A stretch of 64,000 bases of DNA. It comes from Paenilisteria portnoyi. GTDB taxonomy: Bacteria > Bacillota > Bacilli > Lactobacillales > Listeriaceae. Numbering within the stretch: position 1 is the stretch's first letter; every line of letters begins with the position of its first letter. The notes beneath the pieces are model-generated. The model was given only the letters and a program-made list of their open reading frames with translations. It was not told where the DNA came from and ran no database searches. Of the stretch, positions 9,191 to 17,624 are shown in pieces. The stretch spans positions 1 through 64,000 of the forward strand of contig NZ_JAASTT010000021.1 of NCBI RefSeq assembly GCF_014322795.1, read 5' to 3'. A program made the position numbers and the translations under genes.

Positions 9191-9868
9191 ATGAAGCAAA
9201 TTTTAGTGGTAGATGACGATCGGCATATTCGCCAATTGGTGGGGCATTGCTTACGGGCGGAAGGGTTCCACGTACTTGAGGCAAGCGATGGTGCGGAGGC
9301 TGAGATCATCGTTGAAAAGCAACAAGTCCATCTGGCGGTAATCGATATCATGATGCCCAATATGGACGGTTTTGAACTATGCGAAAAAATGTATGCGAGT
9401 TATCCAGATATCCCGGTTATTATGCTAACGGCAAAAGACGCGCTAGCCGATAAAGCACGCGGTTTTGAAGTTGGAACCGATGATTATATCACGAAACCAT
9501 TCGAGCCCCAAGAACTCGTTTTTCGGATTCGGGCTTTGTTACGACGTTCCAATCAATCAAGCGAAGTAAAAATTAAAATTGGCAATATCACCATCGACCA
9601 AAAGAGTTATGGCATCACGATCGGCAACCGCGAAAGAATGATTCCCGTCAAAGAGTTCGAGCTACTTTACCAGCTTGCGAGCTATCCAGGACGTATTTTC
9701 ACACGAGAGGAACTACTCGAACGCATTTGGCAACGTGATTACGATGGCAGTGATCGGACGATAGATGTACATATTAAGCGGTTACGAGATCATTTTGATG
9801 AAACAAAAGACGGCATTCGGATTACGACGGTGCGCGGTGTCGGCTACAAATTGGAGGAGACAATATGA
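9191..9868 (+). CDS. hssR: Heme-response regulator HssR (OmpR family)
   Basis: A 225-residue two-domain response regulator. The receiver domain has DDD at 8-10, phospho-acceptor Asp52 in AVIDIMMPN, the Thr of MLTAKD and the Lys of TKPFEP. The OmpR/PhoB winged helix occupies about 128-222, with EFELLYQLASYPGR and RTIDVHIKRLRDHF. By family it should bind the hrtBA promoter when phosphorylated by the kinase encoded next. The assignment to HssR rests on the adjoining kinase and the HrtBA-like pump, not on the regulator alone. It overlaps the kinase gene by 4 bases (ATGA). Confidence 0.85.
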   Translation: MKQILVVDDDRHIRQLVGHCLRAEGFHVLEASDGAEAEIIVEKQQVHLAVIDIMMPNMDGFELCEKMYASYPDIPVIMLTAKDALADKARGFEVGTDDYITKPFEPQELVFRIRALLRRSNQSSEVKIKIGNITIDQKSYGITIGNRERMIPVKEFELLYQLASYPGRIFTREELLERIWQRDYDGSDRTIDVHIKRLRDHFDETKDGIRITTVRGVGYKLEETI

Positions 9869-11244
9869 AATCGCTGTACACCCGAATTGTCATTACGATG
9901 CTTGTTGTCATTCTTTCCAGCAGTTTACTGGGTTTCTTTTTCGCTAATATTTATTACCAAGTGAAGCTAAAACCATTTAACGACGAAAAAATCACCGATA
10001 TGGCAACATCGATTCAGCAATTCTATCAGACTAACGATACGATTTCATTGGACAGCTATCTTGAAAACGTTGGTACGCTTGGTTATGAACTATACCTTAC
10101 GGATGGCGACGCGACCTCTCGTTATTTCGGTGGTGAATTCCGAGAAACCTATTTGCCGCCAAAAACAGTGCAAAAAGTGCTAGCTGGCGAGACATATCAC
10201 GGTATCGATTCATTCCAGACAGGCCTTTTCATCACGGGATTTTTCGATAATGATGTTCGAAATACGATTGGTGTGCCAGTGGAATCAGATGGGAAAACGA
10301 TGGCGCTGTTTTTACGACAAGACCCAGAACGGCAATTTGGCGAGTTGCGGATCTTTTTTGCGATGATTCTCATTTTTACGTCGGTTATCAGTATTTTGTT
10401 CGTACTTATTAGTGGGCGCTATATCGTGAATCCAATTGTAAAATTGACGAACGCGACGAAGCAGATTCGCAAGGGAAACTATGATGTGGGCTTACAAGTT
10501 CGGCGCAAAGATGAGATTGGCCAGCTCGCCGATTCCTTTGCAAAAATGGCCGGGGAACTGGAGAAATCGGAGGCTGCGCGCCAAGAATTCGTTGCCAATG
10601 TGTCGCATGAATTGCAGTCACCACTTACATCTATGCAAGGATTCGCGACATTGCTTGGTTCAGAAACACTGACAACCGCAGAACGAGCGGAATATTTGGC
10701 CATTTTATCTGAGGAAACGATGCGCCTATCTTCCTTGACGAAGCAGCTACTAACTCTCGCATCATTGGATCAAGAAGCCGAGTTGCGTAAAAAAGATGTA
10801 TTTCAGTTGGAAGAACAATGGCGCCAACTACTGCAAATGACCGAATGGAGTTGGCGTGCCAAGGAATTAACGATGGATATTGAGTTGGCAGATGTGGCAT
10901 ACAGTGGTGACGCGGAATTGCTCTATCAAGTCTGGTCCAACCTGTTAACAAACGCGATTAAGTTTACACCAAAAGGAGGCACCATCAAGATTCGGCTCTA
11001 TGAAACGACCGATGATGTGTGCGTAGAAGTCGAGGATAGCGGTATCGGGATAAACGAGGCAGAAATCCCTAACATATTCCGCCGCTTCTACAAAGCCAAT
11101 CAAAGCCGGTCCCGCGAGGAAGGATCTAGTGGTCTAGGCCTATCCATCAGCCAAAAAATTATCAAGTTACACCACGGAACCATCCTCGTCGAAAGTAAGC
11201 TAGGCGAAGGCACGAAATTCACTATCATTCTTCCTAAAAATTAA
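9865..11244 (+). CDS. hssS: Heme-sensing histidine kinase HssS
   Basis: A 459-residue membrane kinase: TM1 about 7-28, an extracytoplasmic sensor of roughly 130 residues, TM2 about 163-185, HAMP 186-238, H-box NVSHELQSPL with His248, and the ATPase domain with N box NLLTNAIKFTP, G1 DSGIGI, F box RRFYK and G2 GSSGLGLSI. The sensor contains TGFFDNDVRNTIGV, which matches my memory of Staphylococcus aureus HssS (ITGFFDN...TVGI) and separates it from other kinases. It would detect membrane damage or heme excess and drive the hrtBA genes that follow. Confidence 0.88.
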   Translation: MKSLYTRIVITMLVVILSSSLLGFFFANIYYQVKLKPFNDEKITDMATSIQQFYQTNDTISLDSYLENVGTLGYELYLTDGDATSRYFGGEFRETYLPPKTVQKVLAGETYHGIDSFQTGLFITGFFDNDVRNTIGVPVESDGKTMALFLRQDPERQFGELRIFFAMILIFTSVISILFVLISGRYIVNPIVKLTNATKQIRKGNYDVGLQVRRKDEIGQLADSFAKMAGELEKSEAARQEFVANVSHELQSPLTSMQGFATLLGSETLTTAERAEYLAILSEETMRLSSLTKQLLTLASLDQEAELRKKDVFQLEEQWRQLLQMTEWSWRAKELTMDIELADVAYSGDAELLYQVWSNLLTNAIKFTPKGGTIKIRLYETTDDVCVEVEDSGIGINEAEIPNIFRRFYKANQSRSREEGSSGLGLSISQKIIKLHHGTILVESKLGEGTKFTIILPKN

Positions 11245-11258
11245 ATTTGTAAAATCCG

Positions 11259-11278
11259 ATTCACATTCCGTTTACAAA
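11259..11278 (+). promoter_or_regulatory. Candidate HssR box upstream of hrtBA
   Basis: Two 9-base half sites, ATTCACATT and GTTTACAAA, are separated by two bases. The layout matches the direct repeat with a 2-base gap described for S. aureus HssR (GTTCATATT twice), with 7 of 9 and about 5 of 9 bases agreeing. It lies 46 bases before the hrtB start codon. Confidence 0.5.
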
Positions 11279-11323
11279 ACTCCTTTAAACTAAGTGTAAG
11301 ATCTTATAGAGGAGTTGAACGGA

Positions 11324-12412
11324 ATGTTTTTGGCGTTAAGAGAATTGAAACATGCAAAACTACGCTATTTTTTAATAGGGCTTATTATGGTGTTGATCGC
11401 TTGGCTCGTTTTGTTTGTCACGGGTTTAGCAAATGGGCTCGCAAATGATAACGGAGCCGCGATTTCATCGAATCAAGCGACCTATTACGTGTTGCAGAAA
11501 GACTCGGATAATCGCTTAACGAGGTCGAACTTAACCACGGTGGAGACAGAGGAGATTGCAAAACAAGTCGGGAAATCGGATAGTACGAACCTTGGCGTGC
11601 AAATGGGGACGGTAACGCCACCTGCGAAAGACAAGAAAACAGACATTACTTATTTTGGCATCGATAAGAGTAGCTTCATGAAACCGGAAATCACAGAAGG
11701 AAAAGCGCCTCAAACAAAAAACGAGGTGATAGCAGATATCTCATTGAAAGAATCAGGTTACAAATTGAAAAGTGAAATAAAGGATAGCGCAACAGGAAAC
11801 GTGTTCCAAATTACCGCTTTTACGAAAAATAATACATTTAGCCATTCCCCCGTTATTTTTGTCGGTTGGGACGCTTGGGAAATGATTCATCAAACGAATC
11901 AAGCAGCCAAGGGTGAATATACAGCGGTCGCGCTAAATGTTTCAGAAAGCAAAGCCGAGAGTTTATCGCTCGGAAAATTAGAACTGGCATCGAGCAAAGA
12001 GGTGCTTCAAGGCATTCCGGGATATTCCGAAGAACAAGGTTCGCTACTCATGATGATCGCCTTTTTATTCGTCATTGCCGCCTTTGTTTTAGCCGCCTTT
12101 TTCTACGTCATCACGATTCAGAAAATCAATCAATTTGGCGTTTTAAAAGCTGTCGGAGCAAGAACCGCGTACCTCGGACGAAGCATTGTCAGTCAAGTCG
12201 TCTTTTTATCAGTCGTTAGTCTACTCATTGGGAACGGATTAACGTTCGGTTTAGCCGCGATTTTGCCAGCTAGTATGCCATTCACACTCAGCCCACTACT
12301 CGCCATCGGGTGCTCGGTCTTATTCCTTGCCGTGGCCGTAGCTGGATCGATGCTATCACTTTACCGCGTGGCTAAAGTAGACGCACTAGAAGCAATTGGG
12401 AGGGCAATCTAA
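11324..12412 (+). CDS. hrtB: Heme efflux permease HrtB (FtsX-like)
   Basis: A 362-residue MacB/FtsX-type permease. One membrane segment lies near the N-terminus (about 17-38), followed by an extracytoplasmic domain of about 190 residues and three C-terminal segments (about 245-270, 292-315, 323-347). The N-terminal MFLALRELKHAKLRY and KLEALEAIG-type ends are typical. With the ATPase it should extract heme or heme-like toxicants from the membrane. ATG 11324 follows GGAG by nine bases; the TTG at 11315 overlaps that site. It shares a single base with the ATPase gene. Confidence 0.88.
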   Translation: MFLALRELKHAKLRYFLIGLIMVLIAWLVLFVTGLANGLANDNGAAISSNQATYYVLQKDSDNRLTRSNLTTVETEEIAKQVGKSDSTNLGVQMGTVTPPAKDKKTDITYFGIDKSSFMKPEITEGKAPQTKNEVIADISLKESGYKLKSEIKDSATGNVFQITAFTKNNTFSHSPVIFVGWDAWEMIHQTNQAAKGEYTAVALNVSESKAESLSLGKLELASSKEVLQGIPGYSEEQGSLLMMIAFLFVIAAFVLAAFFYVITIQKINQFGVLKAVGARTAYLGRSIVSQVVFLSVVSLLIGNGLTFGLAAILPASMPFTLSPLLAIGCSVLFLAVAVAGSMLSLYRVAKVDALEAIGRAI

Positions 12413-13080
12413 TGACATTAACGATGAAAAATATTTCTAAAAGTTATCAAGACGGAGATCAGGTTGTTGAGGTTTTGAAAAATGTATCTTTAGAAGTCGC
12501 ACAAGGAGAATTCGTCGCAATCGTCGGTCCGTCGGGTGCTGGGAAAAGTACCTTTTTATCCATCGCAGGGGCGCTTTTATCACCGACAGCTGGAGAAATA
12601 ACGATAGGTGGCACAGAGCTCAGCCAACTTTCCAACAAAGCACTAACAGAAATTCGTCTTGAAAAAGTCGGTTTCATCTTCCAAGGCGCGAATCTGATTC
12701 CGTATTTAAATGTTCGTGATCAGCTCCTACTTATTGCTGAGTTGGCGGGTCATCGTGGTAGCCAAGCGAAACAAAAGGCAGACACATTGCTCAGCGAATT
12801 AGGACTTACCGCGCGCCAACATAATTATCCAGAAAGCTTATCAGGCGGTGAAAAACAACGTGTTGCGATTGCGAGATCCTTGATGAACAATCCAGATGTG
12901 ATTTTAGCTGATGAACCAACAGCAAGTCTAGATGCGAGTCGGGGGCATAAAGTGGTGCAAATGATTGCCCAAGAAGTGAAGCGAAATAACAAAGCAGCAA
13001 TCATGGTGACTCATGACGAGCGCGTACTGGACTTGGTTGACCGCGTTATCAGAATAGAAGACGGCCATCTAAAAGGCTAG
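12412..13080 (+). CDS. hrtA: Heme efflux ATP-binding protein HrtA
   Basis: A 222-residue LolD/MacB-type ABC ATPase partnering the permease just upstream. Walker A is GPSGAGKST, the Q-loop FIFQGANLIPYL, the signature LSGGEKQR and Walker B VILADEPTASLD; the switch His is in MVTHDERV. HrtA of S. aureus is 221 residues. Context with HssRS makes heme or porphyrin export the likely role; a general MacB-type peptide or drug pump is the alternative. Confidence 0.88.
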   Translation: MTLTMKNISKSYQDGDQVVEVLKNVSLEVAQGEFVAIVGPSGAGKSTFLSIAGALLSPTAGEITIGGTELSQLSNKALTEIRLEKVGFIFQGANLIPYLNVRDQLLLIAELAGHRGSQAKQKADTLLSELGLTARQHNYPESLSGGEKQRVAIARSLMNNPDVILADEPTASLDASRGHKVVQMIAQEVKRNNKAAIMVTHDERVLDLVDRVIRIEDGHLKG

Positions 13081-13280
13081 ACAAATAAAAAATACAAGCT
13101 ATCCTGTTCCGCATTGGAATAAGAGGGCTTGTATTTTTTCTGATTCATTTTCGCTTGCTTTGTTTTTGTTCGTTTCGTCCGTAAATCCAACGTTGCAAAA
13201 GCACTTCTATGAATCGCCGGATCCAGTTTTCCTTCTCTAACACGCTTCATTCGCGCTTTCTTGGCCTGTGAAATCGCCAT
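13077..13280 (-). CDS. Small basic protein of unknown function
   Basis: A 67-residue, very lysine- and arginine-rich protein beginning MAISQAKKARMKRVREG, with a GAAGGAG site eight bases before the ATG. The pattern (basic N-terminus, GKLDPAIHRS, then ATLDLRTKRTKTKQ) resembles short conserved Firmicute proteins, but I know no function. Its last 20 codons run through the hrtA terminator hairpin on the other strand, so the true family end may be near residue 49 and the tail an extension. It is convergent with hrtA. Confidence 0.6.
   Translation of the reverse strand: MAISQAKKARMKRVREGKLDPAIHRSAFATLDLRTKRTKTKQAKMNQKKYKPSYSNAEQDSLYFLFV
13087..13139. terminator. Terminator after hrtA
   Basis: A perfect 13-bp stem (AAAAAATACAAGC, 13087-13099, with 13127-13139) that ends in T-runs in both directions and lies inside the 3' end of the convergent small gene. 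Confidence 0.85.
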
Positions 13281-13512
13281 GTTCATCACTCCTTCGTATT
13301 TTCTAATTGTAACAAAATTTCTTAAAAAAGTCCCTTTTGATGTATAATATTCGGGTTTAAACCGTTTACAGGACTTAAAAATAAAAAATAATTCGTAAAT
13401 AAGAGATATTTTTTGAAATAGGGGTATTTTTGTCAGCGGTTTTGTGTTAAAGTGAACCTATAGAGAAAATACAAACGGGATAACTTGTAAAAAGCGATTG
13501 GAGTGATACCAT

Positions 13513-13659
13513 TTGCAAGAAAATAAAGATGTATTGAATAAGGTAATCCAACAATTAGAGAAAAAAGGTATTTTTGTAGAGAAGACCAAATCCAGAAATG
13601 ACATTTGGCGCAATCTGCAAAAAAACAATTTGAACATTGTGAAGCTAGGCATTCGTTGA
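13513..13659 (+). CDS. 48-residue hypothetical protein with TTG start
   Basis: A short frame starting TTG at 13513 with GGAG nine bases upstream (13500-13503). The product is hydrophilic and helical near the N-terminus (about residues 3-18), then IFVEKTKSRNDIW, and ends KLGIR. The ribosome binding site, the charged composition and the position beside conserved Listeria genes support coding, but I do not recognise a family. No terminator was found directly behind it. Confidence 0.5.
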   Translation: MQENKDVLNKVIQQLEKKGIFVEKTKSRNDIWRNLQKNNLNIVKLGIR

Positions 13660-13845
13660 ACTACATAGACACATTTTGGAGTCGGTATTCTGCATATCGG
13701 CTTTTTTATATGGATTTAATTTCGATAAACGTTTTTTGCCCGAGTCTGTCATCAATTAGTAACTAAGATTTGAATCAATTGACACATACATTTTGACATA
13801 AGTGTTGTATGATAGACGTATAGTTGCGCGAAAGAGGATAGAAAT

Positions 13846-14640
13846 ATGAGAAATTGGGTGAGTGAGGCAATGAAAAAAGAGATATTGAAGCAGCAAACGA
13901 TTTATGTACATATGGATAATGTGATAAATAATGTTGTGACGAGCGGTATTACATTTTGTGATTTTATGAATGGTGTCATGACCCCGCCTCAAAATGTTTT
14001 GTTGTTAAAGCATCAATTTCCAGAGGCATCTTTCAATGCGCATACATCTTTTCATTACAGTGAAGTGAACGATTTATCGGAATTGAAGAAGGCGCCAGTT
14101 TCGCAATATGCAGATTTTTGCTGGGTAGATTTTGAAGATCTTGATTTAGTGAATCAGTTAACAGCGCAAGAAGTGGCGGAGTTGCTTTATTTGGCACATA
14201 CTGGTAGGCATTTACGCTCCCCATTTTACTACAAACTACAAAATAATTTCGTTTATTTAACGAAAGAGGATGGACGCTATAATAAGGTCTATTACCGCAA
14301 TTTAGACCAGTTTTATCATGTACTTGGCTATGCGATTTGGAAAAATATGATGCAGATGACAACAGAGAAAATCGTCCTTCCATTTATGAAACGGAAAAAA
14401 ATTGCTGATATACCAACAGATTTGTTGAAGAAGTTCGCGGAGTATTTCCGGGAGGGGGCATGTATTTCGTTTGACGATGCGGTGAAGACGCGGAATCAGA
14501 TTGAGGTGCCAATTGGCTTGAATTTAAAAGACGATATGCAAGAGTTGTTGCGTTCGAATGATTTAATTGAATATGAGCACGTGGTTGCCCATTTAATCTA
14601 TGATATGAAACAAAATGAATGGTCTGTTATTGATGGATAA
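13846..14640 (+). CDS. Conserved hypothetical cytoplasmic protein
   Basis: A 264-residue soluble protein without signal peptide or membrane segment. It is rich in aromatic residues (for example YLAHTGRHLRSPFYYKL at about 126-142) and contains no catalytic motif I can name. ATG 13846 follows AGAGGA; a second in-frame ATG ten codons on is also possible. It sits where L. monocytogenes has lmo0851 by gene order. It is a single gene upstream of the TetR unit. Confidence 0.7.
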   Translation: MRNWVSEAMKKEILKQQTIYVHMDNVINNVVTSGITFCDFMNGVMTPPQNVLLLKHQFPEASFNAHTSFHYSEVNDLSELKKAPVSQYADFCWVDFEDLDLVNQLTAQEVAELLYLAHTGRHLRSPFYYKLQNNFVYLTKEDGRYNKVYYRNLDQFYHVLGYAIWKNMMQMTTEKIVLPFMKRKKIADIPTDLLKKFAEYFREGACISFDDAVKTRNQIEVPIGLNLKDDMQELLRSNDLIEYEHVVAHLIYDMKQNEWSVIDG

Positions 14641-14668
14641 TACGCCTTTTTGACAAATTATGCGACAG

Positions 14669-14704
14669 TTTACGTAAAACTAGAGTTTCTAGGTTTACGT
14701 AAAC
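14669..14704 (+). promoter_or_regulatory. Twin palindromic operator of the TetR regulator
   Basis: Two copies of the palindrome TTTACGTAAA (14669-14678 and within GTTTACGTAAAC, 14693-14704) have centres 25 bp apart. The second covers the -35 box (TTTACG, 14694-14699) of a promoter whose -10 is TATAAT at 14717-14722 with a 17-base spacer. This is the arrangement expected for autorepression by the TetR-family protein encoded next. Confidence 0.75.
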
Positions 14705-14754
14705 TATTTTTATTGCTATAATAAAACTAATGAATGTTAGTTAGGGGGTTTCGT

Positions 14755-15306
14755 ATGTCAAGTCAGCGATTGAAAGAGGCGGCATTACCACTTTTTGCAG
14801 AGCAGGGTTATGAGGGAACGGCGCTATCGGAAATTGCGAAGGCGGTTGGAATTAAGACGCCATCGATTTACGCGCATTTTGCCTCGAAGGAAGCGTTGTT
14901 TTTGGAAATTTATCGAGATGTGATGCGACACGAATTGGTGATGCTAGAAGAAGTTGCGAAGGAAAAACATGGCACGATGGAAGCAGAATTGCGCGCTTTC
15001 TTCTATAAAGTCACTGATTTTGGTGTGGATCCTGATGTGAAACGATTTTTCCAACGCGCGATTTTCTTTCCACCTCAATCACTCGCAAAACAGATGCGTG
15101 AGGAGATGACCACGTATGAAGCGATGACGTCAGAATCTATTGGTGCGATTTTAGGCCAGGAGCTAGACGCGGTGCAGAAGGAGAAATGGATTTATGTGTT
15201 CTATTGTTTGCTTGATGGATTGAGCTTGGAGCATGAAATCTATGGTGTCGAGGATTTCGCGAAACGGCGCGACGCAGCATGGGAAGCATTGGCAGCGTTA
15301 TTGTAA
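14755..15306 (+). CDS. TetR family regulator of the SMR pump pair
   Basis: A 183-residue TetR-type repressor. The N-terminal helix-turn-helix spans about 5-50 (ALPLFAEQGYEGTALSEIA, then VGIKTPSIYAHFASKEALF); the rest is a divergent ligand-binding domain. ATG 14755 follows a GGGGG site. It is the first gene of a unit with two SMR transporter genes, and a pair of palindromes covers its own promoter. By gene order it matches the TetR-SMR-SMR group of L. monocytogenes (lmo0852-lmo0854). The inducer is unknown; quaternary ammonium compounds or cationic dyes are plausible from the pump family. Confidence 0.87.
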   Translation: MSSQRLKEAALPLFAEQGYEGTALSEIAKAVGIKTPSIYAHFASKEALFLEIYRDVMRHELVMLEEVAKEKHGTMEAELRAFFYKVTDFGVDPDVKRFFQRAIFFPPQSLAKQMREEMTTYEAMTSESIGAILGQELDAVQKEKWIYVFYCLLDGLSLEHEIYGVEDFAKRRDAAWEALAALL

Positions 15307-15390
15307 GAAAGAGAGGATGACCTTTCGGATACGTGATAGATCGTATTTTCAACAAATTTGGGACATCCCAGTATCTAGGAGGAAAAAGTG

Positions 15391-15741
15391 ATGGCATGGA
15401 TTTATTTAATGCTCGCTGGATTGTCTGAAATCGTTTGGGCGTTCGGTTTGAAAGAAGCGCACGGCTTTAGTAGGCTAGGATGGAGTTTGTTAACGATTGC
15501 GTTTTTAATCGTCAGTTTTTATTTATTCGCGCGGGCGATGCGTAAGATTCCGATTGGCACGGCGTATGCTGTTTTTACAGGGATTGGCGCAGCAGGAACG
15601 GCGATTATTGGTATGCTCTTTTTGAATGAATCGGCAAATCTTTGGAAAATTATCTCGCTGATTGTTCTGATTTCAGGGATTATTGGTCTGAAATTGGTAG
15701 ATGGCGGCGCTAAGTCGGATGAAAAGGCTGGTGACGCGTGA
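15391..15741 (+). CDS. Small multidrug resistance (SMR) subunit, YkkC-like
   Basis: A 116-residue four-helix membrane protein of the SMR family. The conserved glutamate is in LAGLSEIVWAFGLK (helix 1), and TAYAVFTGIGAAGTA carries the G-x-G dimer motif. The C-terminal tail (DGGAKSDEKAGDA) is longer than in its partner, as in B. subtilis YkkC. ATG 15391 follows AGGAGG. It overlaps the second SMR gene by one base (TGATG), so the two probably form a heterodimeric pump that exchanges cationic substrates for protons. Confidence 0.9.
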   Translation: MAWIYLMLAGLSEIVWAFGLKEAHGFSRLGWSLLTIAFLIVSFYLFARAMRKIPIGTAYAVFTGIGAAGTAIIGMLFLNESANLWKIISLIVLISGIIGLKLVDGGAKSDEKAGDA

Positions 15742-16061
15742 TGGCATGGATTTTTCTGTTGCTTGCTGGACTTTGTGAAATGGCTTTTGTCGTGATGATG
15801 AAGCTTTCAGAAGGGTTTAAGAAGCTAAATTATTCCGTTTATACGATTCTATTTATGATTGCGAGTTTTTTCTTACTCTCACTTGCTTTGAAGACGATTC
15901 CGATTGGGACGGGCTACGCGATTTGGACCGGTATTGGTGCGGTTGGCTCAGTTATGATGGGAATGTTGCTTTTTAAGGAGAAAAAAAGTGCGCTAAAACT
16001 CTTCTTCATCGCACTAATTGTTGCAGGAGTTATCGGCCTAAAACTCACCAGCGGGGTCTAA
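15741..16061 (+). CDS. Small multidrug resistance (SMR) subunit, YkkD-like
   Basis: A 106-residue SMR protein with four hydrophobic helices, the helix-1 glutamate in LLAGLCEMAFVVMMK and GYAIWTGIGAVGS. The first seven residues match its partner. As with YkkCD, paired SMR proteins insert with opposite topology and work together. The stop codon lies at the start of a large palindromic repeat. Confidence 0.9.
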   Translation: MAWIFLLLAGLCEMAFVVMMKLSEGFKKLNYSVYTILFMIASFFLLSLALKTIPIGTGYAIWTGIGAVGSVMMGMLLFKEKKSALKLFFIALIVAGVIGLKLTSGV

Positions 16062-16182
16062 ACGTGGCGACAAACGCTCAGCTTCGTCGTTAAAGCCTGT
16101 GCTTCGGTGCTCACGTACAAATCGTACGCTCCGCTCCGATGCTCGGCTTTGCCTAGAATCTAAGCATTTGTCGCCACGTTTA
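16059..16182. repeat. 124-bp palindromic intergenic repeat
   Basis: Outer arms of 20 bases (16059-16078 and 16163-16182) match at 19 positions. Inside, a second long imperfect hairpin begins at AAAGCC and ends at GGCTTT, with a CGTAC/GTACG core. The region would fold as one long double hairpin. It begins at the stop codon of the second SMR gene. Confidence 0.75.
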
Positions 16183-16242
16183 GGATACGGCGGGGTATCG
16201 GGGATTTAGAGATTAGACATTAAAGACTAAACTTTAGAGATT

Positions 16243-16276
16243 TGAGTACTGAGAAATTTTTTCGGTGCTTTTTCTG
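16243..16276 (+). terminator. Probable terminator before ddl
   Basis: A 7-8 bp stem with two G-U pairs around GTACTGA and TTCGGTGC, followed by TTTTT. It could end transcripts of the SMR unit. Confidence 0.5.
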
Positions 16277-16339
16277 TTATTCCATCAAAAACGTGTTAAA
16301 ATAGATTGTATTGATTTAGGTAGTAAACGGAGGGGTATC

Positions 16340-17458
16340 ATGAAGACAAAATTAGTGCTTTTATATGGTGGGAAATCGGCGGAACACGAAATCTCCTTAC
16401 AGACGGCTTTTTCAGTGATTAATGCGCTGGAATTCGATAAATTTGAAGTAAAACCGATTTACATAACGAATGAGGGCGACTGGGTGCAAGGACCGGCTCT
16501 GACTGAGAAATTGGACTTTGTGGAGCAATTGCGATTCGAACAGAAGGATGTTTTGAGGCTTACGGAAACAAAAGATGCAGCATCGCATGGCTTAGCGGTT
16601 AGTCCAGCTTCTTTACGTGAAGAAGGGGACATGGACAGGATGGTTGTTTTCCCATTATTGCATGGGCCAAACGGTGAAGATGGCACGGTACAAGGCTTGC
16701 TAGAGGTTCTGAATTTACCTTATGTTGGAGCGGGAGTCTTGGCTTCAGCGGCGGCAATGGATAAAATTGTGATGAAAATGGTGTTCGCTGATGCGGGCAT
16801 TCCGCAAGTTCCAGCTGTACCGGTTCGCGCGATCGAGTGGCAAGAAACAAAAGACGAGATGGTTGCAAAAATTGAGGCGGCGCTCGAGTATCCGGTTTTT
16901 GTGAAGCCAGCGAATCTTGGTTCGAGTGTGGGAATCAGCAAGGCAACGGATCGCGCGACACTTGTTGCGGCCATGGTGGAGGCGCTTCGTTACGACCGCC
17001 GAATCGTTGTGGAGCAGGGCGTTGTTGCTCGTGAAGTGGAGATTGCCGTTCTTGGTAATGATACGCCAGCTTGTTCTGTTGCAGGAGAAATCATTCCAAA
17101 AGGTGCGGAGGCGGTTTTCTATGATTACCGGGCGAAGTATCAAGATAATGACACGGTGATGGCAATTCCAGCAGAGCTTGATTCTGCGATTTATGATCAA
17201 TTGGTGGATTATGCAAAACGCGCTTTTCTCGGTCTTGATGGTAGTGGACTTGTGCGCGCGGACTTCTTTGTCACAGACGATAATCAGATTTTCTTAAATG
17301 AGGTCAATACGATGCCAGGATTTACGCCATACAGCATGTACCCGCTACTTTGGCAGGAAACAGGTTTGCCATATTCCGAGCTGATCGTGAAATTGGTTGA
17401 GCTGGCAAAAGAACGACATGATGCGAAAAATAAATTGAAATATACATTAGAAGGTTAA
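16340..17458 (+). CDS. ddl: D-alanine--D-alanine ligase
   Basis: A 372-residue ATP-grasp enzyme that joins two D-alanines for the peptidoglycan stem. It shows YGGKSAEHEISL at the N-terminus, LLHGPNGEDGTVQG, KPANLGSSVGIS and the metal-binding FLNEVNTMPGFT near the end. The omega loop reads EAVFYDYRAKY; the tyrosine in FYDY is typical of D-Ala-D-Ala rather than D-Ala-D-Lac ligases. ATG 16340 follows GGAGGGG. murF is the next gene, though about 460 bases of repeat-rich DNA separate them. Confidence 0.95.
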   Translation: MKTKLVLLYGGKSAEHEISLQTAFSVINALEFDKFEVKPIYITNEGDWVQGPALTEKLDFVEQLRFEQKDVLRLTETKDAASHGLAVSPASLREEGDMDRMVVFPLLHGPNGEDGTVQGLLEVLNLPYVGAGVLASAAAMDKIVMKMVFADAGIPQVPAVPVRAIEWQETKDEMVAKIEAALEYPVFVKPANLGSSVGISKATDRATLVAAMVEALRYDRRIVVEQGVVAREVEIAVLGNDTPACSVAGEIIPKGAEAVFYDYRAKYQDNDTVMAIPAELDSAIYDQLVDYAKRAFLGLDGSGLVRADFFVTDDNQIFLNEVNTMPGFTPYSMYPLLWQETGLPYSELIVKLVELAKERHDAKNKLKYTLEG

Positions 17459-17485
17459 TCAGAATGAGGAAGAAGCTGGGACAAA

Positions 17486-17573
17486 CTCAATATAAAGCAA
17501 AAGCGCCCTCCCATTTCTTCGGGTAGGACGAAAAATTTTGCTTTATACAAATCGAGCGAAAGCGTTTGTATTC
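17486..17573 (-). repeat. Dispersed intergenic repeat, copy 1 (inverted relative to copy 2)
   Basis: Read on the minus strand this begins GAATACAAACGCTTTCGCTC, continues through TCCTACCCG, and ends near TTGAG. The same string of blocks occurs on the plus strand at 51363-51454. Within the copy ATAAAGCAAAA (17492-17502) pairs with TTTTGCTTTAT (17536-17546), and ATACAAA pairs with TTTGTAT, giving two hairpins. Confidence 0.75.
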
Positions 17574-17624
17574 AAGGGATTTGGTGGAATGAGGATGGGG
17601 AAGGCAGACTCACTGCATTCCTCT

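Noticed and set aside
15307-15390. Guanidine (ykkC-type) riboswitch before the SMR genes
   Set aside because: The 84-base gap lacks the conserved ykkC motifs; a TetR gene and operators explain control.
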